Positions 12,073 through 21,050 of a DNA stretch of 64,000 nucleotides are shown piece after piece; position 1 is the stretch's first letter; each line of letters begins with the position of its first letter. Made by a program: the position numbers and the translations under genes. The notes below the pieces were generated by a model that made no database searches, was not told the origin of the DNA, and was given only the letters and a program-made list of their open reading frames with translations. Source of the stretch: Bacillus sp. HF117_J1_D (GTDB taxonomy: Bacteria > Bacillota > Bacilli > Bacillales > Bacillaceae_C); assembly GCA_009928435.1 (NCBI GenBank), contig JAABNQ010000002.1:1-64000 (forward strand), read 5' to 3'.

Positions 12073-12110
12073 TTCGCCGATCCGGGGATTCCAGGGTCGG
12101 CGAATTTTTT
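12073..12110 (+). terminator. Rho-independent terminator after yrzB
   Basis: TTCGCCGATCC pairs with GGTCGGCGAA, followed by six T. It closes the alaS/ireB-ruvX-yrzB region. Confidence 0.88.
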
Positions 12111-12137
12111 GATAAAATGAAAATCCGAGGTTTTTCG

Positions 12138-12165
12138 CTGACGTTTTTTAAAATTATTGTATAAT
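12138..12165 (+). promoter_or_regulatory. Probable sigma-A promoter for mltG
   Basis: A perfect TATAAT at 12160-12165 with a weak CTGACG at 12138-12143 (16-bp spacing) lies 52 bp before the mltG start and just after a terminator. Confidence 0.5.
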
Positions 12166-12217
12166 AGTTGTGGTGTGCAAACAAAATAACAGCAGTCTCG
12201 GGAGGGGGCCCGGCTTA

Positions 12218-13375
12218 ATGACAAAAGAGGGGCAGGAAAAAATAGACAAGCAGGCTAGAGCAGCCGCAATGAGAGAGAATTTGCTCGAAAAAAGGAGTGA
12301 GGCGGTTATTATAAGGAAAATTGTTGCTATTATCACGCTAACTTGCAGTGCTCTGATTTTAATAGCGGCACTGGGGATTTATATATATATAAAGTCTGCT
12401 CTTAAACCAGTAGATTCAGACAGTAAAAAGGAAATCCAAGTGGAGGTTCCAATCGGATCTTCAACAACTTCCATCGGCAAACTGCTTGAGGATAAAAGAG
12501 TTATTAAAAATGCCTCTGTCTTCAAGTACTATGTTAAATTCAATAATATATCAGGTTTTCAGGCAGGGACCTATACATTTTCTCCATCTATGTCATTAAA
12601 GGAAATCTCACAAAACCTGCAAACCGGTATGCTGGCCCAAAAAGCGGTATTTAAGCTGACGATACCTGAAGGATATTCCTTAGATCAGATTGCAGAATTA
12701 ATTGCCAAGCAGACGGGCGGCTCCAAGGATAAGATATTGAACGATCTTGATAGTGAAGAGACTGTAAAGCTATTTAGTGAAAAATATCCAGAGCTCTTAA
12801 CGGAAGATTCGTTTAGCAGTAAAGTGAAGCATCCGTTGGAAGGATATTTATATCCAGCAACTTATTCCTATTATGAGGAAAATCCTTCTATCGCAACGAT
12901 TATTGATCCAATGATCAAAAAAACGCAGGAAGTCGTAGTGAAGTTTTCCAAGAAGATAGAGGAAAAGGACATCAATATCCATGAGTTATTGACGATGGCT
13001 TCCCTGATTGAAAAAGAGGCAACGGCAAAAGCGGACAGACATTTGATTTCGAGTGTTTTCCACAATCGCATGGAAGAGGATATGCCACTTCAGACAGACC
13101 CTACTGTATTATATGCGTTGGGTAAGCATAAGAAACGAACAATGTATAAAGATCTTGAGGTAGAGTCACCATATAACACATACAAAGTTAAAGGTCTGCC
13201 TCCAGGCCCGATTTCCAATGCGGGTGAGACGTCCATTGAAGCTGCCTTGAATCCGGCAGACAGCAAATATTTATACTTTTTGGCTGAACATGGCACTGGG
13301 GAAGTCCACTATGCTAAAACATTAAAAGAGCATAATAAGTTAAAAGCTAAATACATTACGGATAAAAGGAAGTAG
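12218..13375 (+). CDS. mltG: Endolytic transglycosylase MltG
   Basis: A 385-aa membrane-anchored peptidoglycan transglycosylase (YceG family). It has a basic cytoplasmic N-terminus, one membrane helix around residues 33-55 (IVAIITLTCSALILIAALGIYIY), a LysM-like region, then the YceG domain. The catalytic Glu is in MASLIEKEA (about residue 265). Other motifs are QTDPTVLYALG and the late PYNTYKVKGLPPGPISNAG. MltG cleaves nascent glycan strands and sets their length near the elongation machinery. The ATG at 12218 follows GGGAGGGGG; an earlier in-frame start would have no such site. Followed 8 nt later by trmR. Confidence 0.95.
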   Translation: MTKEGQEKIDKQARAAAMRENLLEKRSEAVIIRKIVAIITLTCSALILIAALGIYIYIKSALKPVDSDSKKEIQVEVPIGSSTTSIGKLLEDKRVIKNASVFKYYVKFNNISGFQAGTYTFSPSMSLKEISQNLQTGMLAQKAVFKLTIPEGYSLDQIAELIAKQTGGSKDKILNDLDSEETVKLFSEKYPELLTEDSFSSKVKHPLEGYLYPATYSYYEENPSIATIIDPMIKKTQEVVVKFSKKIEEKDINIHELLTMASLIEKEATAKADRHLISSVFHNRMEEDMPLQTDPTVLYALGKHKKRTMYKDLEVESPYNTYKVKGLPPGPISNAGETSIEAALNPADSKYLYFLAEHGTGEVHYAKTLKEHNKLKAKYITDKRK

Positions 13376-13383
13376 GTGGACCT

Positions 13384-14019
13384 ATGAGTCAATCCATTAG
13401 CCAATATATTGAGTCCCTGCTTCCAGCCCGAAATGAGCTTTTCCTAGAGATGGAGAGTCTAGCGGAAAAAGAACGTATTCCCATTATGGAGCAGACAGCC
13501 ATTGATGTGATGCTACAATTTATGAGGATGCAAAATCCAGCCAAAATATTGGAGATTGGAACAGCGATCGGCTATTCTGCATTGAGGATGTCAGAGGCCC
13601 TGCCTAAAGCAGAAATCGTTACGATCGAAATAGATCCCGATAGAGCGGAACAGGCAAGAAAATATATTCAGGAAGCCGGTAAAGCTGATCGAATCAATAT
13701 TCTGGAAGGCGATGCTTTGGAACTACTTGAAAAAGTGAAGGAGTTGGGACCTTATGATGCCATCTTTATTGATGCAGCAAAAGGCCAATACCTGAAATTT
13801 TTTAATATGTACGGGTCAATGCTGACTACTCGGGGATGTATATACTCTGACAATGTTTTATTCAGGGGATATGTTGCTGCAGAGACCGTTGACCAGAGGC
13901 GCTTTCGAAGTCTTGCCAGAAAGATGAAAGAATTCAACAATTATCTCATGGAGCATGACGAATATATTACAACTATCATTCCAGTAGGGGATGGGCTTGC
14001 GGTCAGTAAAAAGCGATGA
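13384..14019 (+). CDS. trmR: tRNA 5-hydroxyuridine methyltransferase TrmR (YrrM)
   Basis: A 211-aa SAM-dependent O-methyltransferase of the COMT-like family. It has motif I EIGTAIGYSALRM and the metal/substrate region DAIFIDAAKGQY and SDNVLFRG. B. subtilis YrrM (TrmR) methylates 5-hydroxyuridine at tRNA position 34 to make mo5U. Position directly after mltG matches B. subtilis. Unusually, the U34 hydroxylase genes yrrN/yrrO (trhP1/trhP2) and udk do not follow. A strong AGGTGG precedes the ATG. Confidence 0.88.
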   Translation: MSQSISQYIESLLPARNELFLEMESLAEKERIPIMEQTAIDVMLQFMRMQNPAKILEIGTAIGYSALRMSEALPKAEIVTIEIDPDRAEQARKYIQEAGKADRINILEGDALELLEKVKELGPYDAIFIDAAKGQYLKFFNMYGSMLTTRGCIYSDNVLFRGYVAAETVDQRRFRSLARKMKEFNNYLMEHDEYITTIIPVGDGLAVSKKR

Positions 14020-14045
14020 TCATGTGCAAAACTGGTGTAGTACCC

Positions 14046-14074
14046 TTGAACTAAAATCATTTTTGTAATATGAT
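14046..14074 (+). promoter_or_regulatory. Sigma-A promoter for greA
   Basis: TTGAAC at 14046-14051, a 17-bp spacer and TATGAT at 14069-14074. It lies 27 bp after trmR and would give a greA leader of about 120 nt. Confidence 0.7.
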
Positions 14075-14112
14075 GACATAGATAATAATATAAAGAACTA
14101 TTATGAAAAGAT

Positions 14113-14136
14113 AGCGCGCCCTCTATGTGGCGCGCT
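14113..14136 (+). other. GC-rich hairpin in the greA leader
   Basis: A perfect 8-bp stem AGCGCGCC/GGCGCGCT with loop CTCTATGT sits inside the predicted greA leader, about 40 nt after the inferred start site. No T-run follows, so it is not a standard terminator. Its role is unknown. Confidence 0.6.
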
Positions 14137-14202
14137 GTCACGTATTTCATGATTGAATAATCCATAATGCTGGATAAGGGAATTTATAAGGAGTGAAGGG
14201 TA

Positions 14203-14679
14203 ATGGCTGCAGAAAAAGAATTTCATATGACAGAAGCCGGAAAAGAAAAATTGGAGCAAGAACTTGAATACTTAAAATCTGTCCGCAGAAAAGAGGTCGT
14301 GGAACGGATTAAGGTTGCCCGCAGTTTTGGGGATCTCTCGGAGAACTCGGAATATGACTCTGCCAAAGAGGAGCAGGCATTTGTTGAAGGAAGGATCACA
14401 ACTTTAGAAAATATGATCCGAAATGCCAAAATCATTGAAGAAGATGATCTTAATTCTGATAAAGTGAGCCTCGGGAAAACGGTTACTTTTAAAGAACTCC
14501 CTGATGGGGACGAGGAAACTTACACAATAGTTGGAAGTGCTGAAGCTGATCCATTCGAGGGTAAGATTTCTAATGATTCACCGATAGCCAAAAGCTTGAT
14601 GGGACAAAAAGTCAATCAAGAAGTAACTTGTCAGACTCCTGGCGGCGAAATGCGCGTTAGAATCGTTTCTATCAGCTAA
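14203..14679 (+). CDS. greA: Transcription elongation factor GreA
   Basis: A 158-aa factor with the N-terminal coiled coil ([19 protein letters not shown]) including the acidic tip region [18 protein letters not shown], then the C-terminal FKBP-like domain. It inserts into the RNA polymerase secondary channel and stimulates cleavage of backtracked RNA. AAGGAGTGAAGGG precedes the ATG. It has its own promoter and terminator, so it appears monocistronic. Confidence 0.97.
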   Translation: MAAEKEFHMTEAGKEKLEQELEYLKSVRRKEVVERIKVARSFGDLSENSEYDSAKEEQAFVEGRITTLENMIRNAKIIEEDDLNSDKVSLGKTVTFKELPDGDEETYTIVGSAEADPFEGKISNDSPIAKSLMGQKVNQEVTCQTPGGEMRVRIVSIS

Positions 14680-14682
14680 ATC

Positions 14683-14725
14683 CAAACACGGAGGCCTCAA
14701 AAACAGGCTTATCCGTGTTTTTTTA
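14683..14725 (+). terminator. Rho-independent terminator after greA
   Basis: AAACACGGA pairs with TCCGTGTTT, with inner GCCT/AGGC pairing, followed by a seven-T run. Confidence 0.88.
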
Positions 14726-14841
14726 TGGAACGAAGATGTTCCTGTTACTAAGCTTAATACAGTACACTATTTCTCAAGGAATTCTTACTGCTGGTTATAT
14801 CTCTTTCTCTAGGCGGCAACAATGGGAAAGAGGTGCTTAAA

Positions 14842-16614
14842 ATGCTTCAAAAACGTGTTTTGTTCATATCTATTCTTATTTTTATGATGATGGCAGGCCT
14901 TCTGGGAAGGTTAATGCAGATACAGTTATTTCAAGCTGAAAACTTTTCTGCGTACCATGTGAATTTAATTAAAGAAAGCGTCAAACAAAGGACACACGAG
15001 CTCGTATTAGATGATGGCCGGGGACAGTTTCTTGACAGGGAAGGAGAGCCGATTTCCTACGAAGAAAAGTCTGTCTTGGTACTCTTTCCTTTTATCAAAA
15101 AGATGGACTGGAATAGTACGCAGATTGCCAAAATCTTGAACATCTCCCACCGGGACCTTAAGAGTCAGGTGGAAGCAGCGAAGGAACCAATCGTTGCAGG
15201 GGGAGAAGAACCCTTATTACTAACAGAGCAGCAAGCTGATGAGATTAACGAACTTCAGATTCCTGGAGTATTTGCCGTTAAGAAGAAAATATTTCCCGAG
15301 CAGCCGCCTGCCGCCCAATTTCTCGGCATTTACGGTGAGAATGAAAAGATGTTTAAGAACCGATATCCTGATAAAGATTGGAGAAATAAATCGGTCGGCC
15401 TTACAGGCTTAGAAAAATCATTTGATGAATTTCTACAGGCCGAAAAAGAAACCAAATTTGTTTACCATGTTGATGGGATTGGAAATCCTTTATTTGGGAT
15501 TGATGTGAAGTATGCGGGACAAGCAAACCCATTTTTTCCTTTGCAGGTAAAAACGACAATTGACCAAATCTTGCAAAAAGAGATTGAATCACTGTTGAAT
15601 GAACATCACATTCAAAATGGGGGAGCCATCCTGCTTGATGTAAAAACGAACGATATTGTAGCAGTGGCCTCTAGGCCTCATATCAACAGCAAAGATCCTT
15701 ATTTTGACGAGGGATCGAGGAATATGATGTTCAGGCAGCTTATTCCTGGATCTATCTTTAAGACTGTCATAGCTGAGGCAGCAATCGAGGAAGGGGTTGT
15801 AAAAGACAAAGAACAATTCCGCTGTGATTTGGATATTAGAGGAGACCCGGCAGAACGAAATCTCGGGAGCCTTAATTTTGAGGAAAGCTTTGCCCGGAGC
15901 TGCAATCGAACCTTTGCTGAGTTAGCTGGACGCTTAATGGAAAAAGACCCGATGATACTTGAAAATTATGCTCGCAAGCTTGGTTTGCTTGAAGCCGTAT
16001 CCTGGCAAGGAGATGTATTCCAATTAAGTGAATTTAAGCAATTTGAACATGATATTGGAAGGGTCTTTGCTGATAATGAAAGCCGAAAAGATCAGAACTT
16101 TATCGCACAAACAGGGATTGGCCAGCAGGAAGTGCGCTTATCTCCGTTGTCGGTGGCAAATATGATGGCTGTGATTGCCAGAGGCGGGGAGAAAAGGTCG
16201 GTAAGAGCAGTCTCTGAGATCCAATACGGTGATGGAACGACAATGGCATCATTTGATGAGCAAAAGTCTGATGGAGACCAGATATCACCATATGCTGCCA
16301 TTAAATTGCAGCAGCTGCTTAGAAAAGTGGTGACTGATCCTGAAGGAACGGGCAGCCTTCTGAAGAACCTTCCTTATGAGGTCGCTGGAAAAACGGGGAC
16401 AGCGGAAACATCCGTCATTCATGAAGGGGAGCAGCTCCATCACAAATGGTTTGCAGGTTATTTTCCGTTCGATGAACCGCAATATGTGCTGGTCACTGTG
16501 AACGTAAATGTGCCTGGTGATCAAGGAGGAGTCAATCCGTTATTTGCTGATATCGTGCAGATGATTAATGAGAAAAACAAACGGGATGCTCTTCATAGCG
16601 ATTCTTCAAGGTGA
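14842..16614 (+). CDS. pbpI: Class B penicillin-binding protein (PbpI/YrrR-like transpeptidase)
   Basis: A 590-aa membrane-anchored transpeptidase. An N-terminal helix (about residues 5-25) is followed by a PBP dimerisation region and the transpeptidase domain. That domain has the catalytic motif SxxK in PGSIFKT (about residue 303), SxN in RSCNRT (about residue 353) and KTGTAET (about residue 517). Family members cross-link peptidoglycan; B. subtilis PbpI is associated with sporulation. The ATG at 14842 is used because GAAAGAGGTG lies 6 nt upstream. Location between greA and yrrS matches B. subtilis yrrR. Confidence 0.9.
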   Translation: MLQKRVLFISILIFMMMAGLLGRLMQIQLFQAENFSAYHVNLIKESVKQRTHELVLDDGRGQFLDREGEPISYEEKSVLVLFPFIKKMDWNSTQIAKILNISHRDLKSQVEAAKEPIVAGGEEPLLLTEQQADEINELQIPGVFAVKKKIFPEQPPAAQFLGIYGENEKMFKNRYPDKDWRNKSVGLTGLEKSFDEFLQAEKETKFVYHVDGIGNPLFGIDVKYAGQANPFFPLQVKTTIDQILQKEIESLLNEHHIQNGGAILLDVKTNDIVAVASRPHINSKDPYFDEGSRNMMFRQLIPGSIFKTVIAEAAIEEGVVKDKEQFRCDLDIRGDPAERNLGSLNFEESFARSCNRTFAELAGRLMEKDPMILENYARKLGLLEAVSWQGDVFQLSEFKQFEHDIGRVFADNESRKDQNFIAQTGIGQQEVRLSPLSVANMMAVIARGGEKRSVRAVSEIQYGDGTTMASFDEQKSDGDQISPYAAIKLQQLLRKVVTDPEGTGSLLKNLPYEVAGKTGTAETSVIHEGEQLHHKWFAGYFPFDEPQYVLVTVNVNVPGDQGGVNPLFADIVQMINEKNKRDALHSDSSR

Positions 16615-16678
16615 AAAATGGATGCATGTTTTCCCCTGTCCATGATATTATAGGTACAATGACGGGGAGGGATTTTTA

Positions 16679-17302
16679 ATGCCGATTGATTTCAAGGATG
16701 ATAAATCACGTTCTGCTCTCCGTGCAAAACGGAGAAAAACGAACATTATTTTAAATACGCTTATTGCGGTTGTCATCATTCTAATCTTAGTTGTCGGAGG
16801 TAACATTTTTTTCGGAGGAGACAATACTGACAAGCAGAAAAGCCCATCGAATTCCGAAGAAACAAAGAAAATGGATCAGCCGGCCGAGGATAAGAACGTA
16901 CAGACGAACAAAAAAGAAGATGAGCCAGCTGATGAACAGGACAGGGAAGACGGCAAAGTGGAAGAAAGGGAAAGTGATGAAGCGAATGTTGAGAAGGTAT
17001 TAGTCAATTCCGCTTGGAAACCGATTGGAACTGACCAGGGGAGCGGTCATCAATCTTCTTATAATATGGGAACAACTGACTGGAATGAGAAACTCAAGGC
17101 CGCTGCGTACGCTGTTGACATTCCGGTAGACAATATGACTGCCTGGTGGGTTACAGGCGGCGACAATCCAGAAAAACAGGCAGAACTGACAGTATCAGCA
17201 AAGGGGAGCGATGATACGTATCGTGTCTATATCGAATGGGTAGACGGCGAAGGCTGGAAACCTGTTGAAGTGAAAAAGCTGATTCAAAATGATAGAAGAT
17301 AA
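16679..17302 (+). CDS. yrrS: DUF1510 family protein (YrrS-like)
   Basis: A 207-aa protein with one N-terminal transmembrane helix (about residues 24-43, TLIAVVIILILVVGGNIFF). A long, highly charged, likely disordered linker (about residues 45-105, rich in K, E and D) leads to a C-terminal extracellular DUF1510 domain with conserved Trp residues. It follows the PBP gene in Bacillus and may act with it at the cell surface, but no activity is established. GGGAGGG precedes the ATG. Confidence 0.85.
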   Translation: MPIDFKDDKSRSALRAKRRKTNIILNTLIAVVIILILVVGGNIFFGGDNTDKQKSPSNSEETKKMDQPAEDKNVQTNKKEDEPADEQDREDGKVEERESDEANVEKVLVNSAWKPIGTDQGSGHQSSYNMGTTDWNEKLKAAAYAVDIPVDNMTAWWVTGGDNPEKQAELTVSAKGSDDTYRVYIEWVDGEGWKPVEVKKLIQNDRR

Positions 17303-17406
17303 ATCAGACTTACGGCTTAAAACAGATGCAATGAGATAAACCGCCTTTGTAACCTGTATTGTGCAGGTAGCGGACAATCTTTATAAAAACATAGGGGAGT
17401 TTGGGA

Positions 17407-18105
17407 ATGAAAATAGCAATTATCGGGGCGATGGAAGAAGAGGTTGAGCTTCTGCGCGAGAAAATGGATGTACAAAAGGTAGAAAAGGTGGCCCAATGTG
17501 AATATTTCATAGGTAAGTTAAACGATAAAGACATTATTTTATCAAAGTCTGGAATCGGTAAGGTGAATGCAGCCGTGGCTACTGCCATTTTACTGGAGAG
17601 ATACAAGCCGTATGCCGTGATCAATACGGGATCTGCTGGAGGATATAACCCTGAACTGAGCATTGGTGATCTCGTCATTTCTAGTGAAGTCCGTCACCAT
17701 GATGTCGACGTAACTGCTTTTGGCTATGCGTATGGCCAAGTGCCGCAGCTTCCGGAAGCTTTTAAAGCACATGATCGGTTGATAGAAATTGCTGAGACAG
17801 CGGCAAGGTCGGTTGAGGGGGTCCAGTCCATTAAAGGGCTGATTGCCACTGGAGATACGTTTATGAGCGATCCGGATAAAGTTCAATTTGTCCGGGAAAA
17901 GTTCCCTGATATTCAGGCAGTGGAAATGGAAGGGGCAGCCATTGCCCAAGTCGCACATCAATTCGATATTCCTTTTGTCATCATCAGATCTTTATCAGAC
18001 ATTGCCGGTCAAAAATCGGAGATTTCGTTTGATAAATTCATTACCAAAGCCGCAGTCAATTCAGCAAATCTTGTGATAGAAATGATCAAAATGCTGGAAA
18101 AGTAA
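17407..18105 (+). CDS. mtnN: 5'-methylthioadenosine/S-adenosylhomocysteine nucleosidase
   Basis: A 232-aa nucleosidase that cleaves adenine from MTA and SAH in methionine salvage and SAM recycling. Motifs are KIAIIGAMEEEV at the start, NTGSAGG, ATGDTFMSD and the substrate Glu region AVEMEGAAIAQVA, then RSLSDIA. The ATG at 17407 follows AGGGGAG at 17393-17399. In B. subtilis this gene is flanked by yrrT and mccAB; here it is followed by a terminator and a convergent peptidase, so the sulfur-recycling cluster is not present at this place. Confidence 0.94.
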   Translation: MKIAIIGAMEEEVELLREKMDVQKVEKVAQCEYFIGKLNDKDIILSKSGIGKVNAAVATAILLERYKPYAVINTGSAGGYNPELSIGDLVISSEVRHHDVDVTAFGYAYGQVPQLPEAFKAHDRLIEIAETAARSVEGVQSIKGLIATGDTFMSDPDKVQFVREKFPDIQAVEMEGAAIAQVAHQFDIPFVIIRSLSDIAGQKSEISFDKFITKAAVNSANLVIEMIKMLEK

Positions 18106-18108
18106 TAG

Positions 18109-18145
18109 AAAGCCGAAGGGTCAAATAGGACTCCTTCGGCTTTTC
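18109..18145. terminator. Bidirectional terminator between mtnN and pepF
   Basis: An 11-bp stem AAAGCCGAAGG/CCTTCGGCTTT with T-rich sequence on the right and A-rich on the left can serve both convergent genes. Confidence 0.85.
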
Positions 18146-18147
18146 CA

Positions 18148-19935
18148 TTATTCTGTCATGCTGAGAAACTCTTCTACATCTTTTATACAAAGATCAACGC
18201 CAGCTTGCCAAAACTCTGCTTTCGTTAAGTCTACTCCCAAATGTTTTTTCGCAAGCTCCTCTACAGTCATTTTTCCAGTGTCTTTCAACAGTGAAATGTA
18301 CTTTTGCTCGTAGTCTTTCCCTTCTTTCTTTGCATGGGCGTAGATGCCGAGTGAAAATAAATACCCAAACGTATAGGGGAAGTTATAGAAAGGAACATCC
18401 GTAATATAAAAATGAAGCTTAGAACCCCAAAAGTGCGGGTGATATTGTCCAAGTGAATCGCCATAGGCTTCTTTCTGCGCATCCTCCATCATTTCATTCA
18501 GCTTTGCAGTGCTCACCATTCCCTTTTTGCGCTCTTCATAAAAGCGTGTCTCAAAGAGGAAGCGGGCATGGATGTTCATAAGCAGGGCAATGGAATTTTG
18601 TATCTTGCTTTCAAGAAGGGCAAGCTTCTCTCTATCATTTTTAGACAGCTTGAGCGCTGCATCCGCCACAATCGTCTCTGCGAAAGTCGAGGCAGTTTCC
18701 GCTACATTCATAGCATAATGGCAATTTAGAGGGTGAACATCTTTCATGGCATCAGTATGGAAAGCATGGCCCAATTCATGGGCAAGAGTTGAAACATTTT
18801 CATATGTGTCTGAGTATGTCATGAAAATCCTCGACTGATTGCTCAAGGGAAAGGACGTACAAAATCCTCCTGGACGCTTCCCAGGGCGATCTTCCGCTTC
18901 GATCCACTTGTCTTGAAATGCTTTTTCAGCAAAATGGGAAAGCTCGCTGCCAAATTCTCTGAAGTGATTGATGATGAAAGCGGCGCCTTCCTGATAGCTA
19001 TACGTTTTTGCCGAATCTGTGATTGGTGCATCCAGATCATGCCAATTTAATTTCTCCATACCAAGCAGATGAGCTTTTCTTTCAAGAAATTCAACAAAAG
19101 GCTTTTTGTTGTCAGAAATCACTTTCCACATAATATCCAGCGTTTCTTTACCCATACGATTGTATTCCAATGCTTCTTGCAAAACATCGTTCCAGCCGCG
19201 TTTCTTATAAACGGCTAAGCGAAATCCGGATAGGTGATTTAAAGTGGTGGACAGGAGTTCTGCTTGTTTACCCCAAGCTTTTTCCCATTCAGTAAATACC
19301 TGTTTACGTACTTCCCTGTCATGGCTCGAAAACTTGTTTTGGGCCTGACCGACTGATAGCTGGACTTCCTTGCCATTTTCTTTAAAAGGAATGCTTAATT
19401 GGCTAACAATCGCATCATACATTTCTTCCCAGCCATGGTAGCCATCTATAGCCAACTCATGAATGATCGTTTCCTCTTCTTTTGACAGTTTTTCCGCTGC
19501 TTGGCGGCGCCTTTCATTTAAAACAAACTGCAATTCCTGTAAAGGCTCCAGTTCAATCAGCTTCTGCCAATTCGATTCGTCGATTTTTACAAAGGCTTTG
19601 TCTAAATGTGTCAATGCCGTACCAAAATTTGAAGCTAATGAAGTCACAATACCTCTTAATTCATTCGCTTTTACATCGTCCATATTTTGTGCCTGAAGGC
19701 AGGATACAAAAGACTCTGCTTGCTCAAGTCCCAAATCAGCTTTTTGAAACTGTTCCAATATATGAACCAGATCTGTATCTTTGCTGCTTGCAGCATCCCA
19801 AGCTTTTATGCTTTTTTCAAACGACTCAATGTCGGCTTTCACTTTCTCCAAATGAGCAAAAAATTCTGTGGATGAACTACCTCCAGGAAAAAAATCATCC
19901 AGATTCCATGTCATTGAATATGTAGTTGGAATCAA
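18148..19935 (-). CDS. M3 family oligoendopeptidase (PepF-like)
   Basis: A 595-aa cytosolic zinc metallopeptidase of family M3B. The zinc site HELGHAFH lies within STLAHELGHAFHTDAM, with the third ligand region NVAETASTFAETIV downstream. It starts YSMTWNLDDFFPGGSS, typical of Bacillus M3 oligoendopeptidases that trim short peptides. The TTG start at 19935 follows AGGAGGGG by about 10 nt; an ATG seven codons in is an alternative. It is convergent with mtnN and divergent from sigK. Confidence 0.92.
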   Translation of the reverse strand: MIPTTYSMTWNLDDFFPGGSSSTEFFAHLEKVKADIESFEKSIKAWDAASSKDTDLVHILEQFQKADLGLEQAESFVSCLQAQNMDDVKANELRGIVTSLASNFGTALTHLDKAFVKIDESNWQKLIELEPLQELQFVLNERRRQAAEKLSKEEETIIHELAIDGYHGWEEMYDAIVSQLSIPFKENGKEVQLSVGQAQNKFSSHDREVRKQVFTEWEKAWGKQAELLSTTLNHLSGFRLAVYKKRGWNDVLQEALEYNRMGKETLDIMWKVISDNKKPFVEFLERKAHLLGMEKLNWHDLDAPITDSAKTYSYQEGAAFIINHFREFGSELSHFAEKAFQDKWIEAEDRPGKRPGGFCTSFPLSNQSRIFMTYSDTYENVSTLAHELGHAFHTDAMKDVHPLNCHYAMNVAETASTFAETIVADAALKLSKNDREKLALLESKIQNSIALLMNIHARFLFETRFYEERKKGMVSTAKLNEMMEDAQKEAYGDSLGQYHPHFWGSKLHFYITDVPFYNFPYTFGYLFSLGIYAHAKKEGKDYEQKYISLLKDTGKMTVEELAKKHLGVDLTKAEFWQAGVDLCIKDVEEFLSMTE

Positions 19936-20100
19936 AAGCTTTCCCCTCCTCTAGAAATGTCTTTTCATTATATGATAAATAACCCGATTTTCATAACAAA
20001 CCCCTTATGAACAAGAATAATTTTCGCTAGACAAGCAATTGTCCTTTTTGATCATCATATACATGTAATCAGTGGGTCATTACATCAGGGGGGTGAGCAT

Positions 20101-20838
20101 TTGTCGGGAATTATGACGGCTATCGGCTTGCTGTTCAAAGAACTTATTTTCCTTGTGTCGTATGTAAAGAACAATGCATTTCCGCAGCCGCTTTCTCCGG
20201 AAGATGAAAAAAAATACTTAATGAGAATGGCGGAAGGAGATGAAGAAGCACGGAACATATTGATCGAGCATAACCTCCGGCTTGTCGCCCACATTGTGAA
20301 GAAATTTGAAAATACTGGGGAAGATTCAGAGGATCTAATTTCAATCGGCACCATCGGGTTAATCAAGGCGATTGAAAGCTACTCATTCGGAAAAGGAACA
20401 AAACTTGCCACATATGCAGCGAGATGTATAGAAAATGAGATTCTTATGCACTTACGGGCCCTCAAAAAAACACGCAAGGACATTTCTCTGCATGATCCGA
20501 TCGGGCAGGATAAAGAAGGAAACGAAATTTCATTAATTGATGTATTAAAATCTGATGCAGAGGATATTTTTGATACGATTCAGCTAAATATGGAACTGGA
20601 AAAAATCAAGGAGTATATTGACGTACTAGATGAAAGGGAAAGAGAAGTGATTATCGGCAGATTTGGCCTGAATCTTGAGAAGGAACGGACACAGCGGGAG
20701 ATTGCCAAAGAATTAGGTATTTCAAGGAGCTATGTCTCGCGAATTGAAAAAAGGGCTCTTATGAAGATGTTCCATGAATTTTACAGAGCAGAAAAAGATA
20801 AGATGAAAAATTTGCAGGGAGACGAAAAAGGAGGTTAA
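20101..20838 (+). CDS. sigK: Sporulation sigma factor SigK, pro-form, uninterrupted
   Basis: A 245-aa late mother-cell sigma factor in a single reading frame. The TTG start, preceded by AGGGGGGTGA, gives a 20-residue pro-peptide ([20 protein letters not shown]) followed by [12 protein letters not shown], the site where SpoIVFB cuts B. subtilis pro-sigma-K. Region 2 ([43 protein letters not shown]) and region 4 ([24 protein letters not shown]) are intact. In B. subtilis this gene is split by the skin element into spoIVCB and spoIIIC; here no insertion is present. A CATATACAT at about 20056-20064 resembles a sigma-E -10, but I found no convincing -35. Confidence 0.96.
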   Translation: MSGIMTAIGLLFKELIFLVSYVKNNAFPQPLSPEDEKKYLMRMAEGDEEARNILIEHNLRLVAHIVKKFENTGEDSEDLISIGTIGLIKAIESYSFGKGTKLATYAARCIENEILMHLRALKKTRKDISLHDPIGQDKEGNEISLIDVLKSDAEDIFDTIQLNMELEKIKEYIDVLDEREREVIIGRFGLNLEKERTQREIAKELGISRSYVSRIEKRALMKMFHEFYRAEKDKMKNLQGDEKGG

Positions 20839-20864
20839 AAAAGTCAAGGGAGGTCTGGAGTAAT

Positions 20865-20999
20865 TTGCTTAGCAACAACTATGGATGCGAACAATACGAA
20901 TTGGAAGTACAGAGAATGATTTATGAAGGTGGAGCTATTTTTCAGGAATACCTCTTAAAAGAAAAAAAGATAAAAAAGTCAGAGAAAAATATGAAATAA
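20865..20999 (+). CDS. Possible 44-aa small protein downstream of sigK
   Basis: A TTG at 20865, preceded by GGGAGGT about 10 nt upstream, opens a 44-codon frame ending TAA. The protein begins MLSNNYGCEQYELEVQRMIY and is charged with a Lys-rich tail, one Cys, no membrane segment and no signal peptide. It lies 26 bp after sigK and immediately before a terminator, so it would share the sigK transcript. I do not recognise a family. The good ribosome binding site is the main support. Confidence 0.45.
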   Translation: MLSNNYGCEQYELEVQRMIYEGGAIFQEYLLKEKKIKKSEKNMK

Positions 21000-21007
21000 A
21001 AGTAAAG

Positions 21008-21050
21008 AAAAAGCCAGTTCCGCGAGGCCAAAAGCGAAACTGGCTTTTTC
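21008..21050. terminator. Bidirectional terminator between sigK unit and pssA
   Basis: AAAAGCCAGTT and AACTGGCTTTTT form an 11-bp stem with inner GC/GC pairing, with A-run on the left and T-run on the right, serving both convergent units. Confidence 0.85.

Noticed and set aside
20101-20838. Looked for a skin-like element in sigK
   Set aside because: The reading frame is continuous from pro-peptide to region 4, with no recombinase gene nearby.
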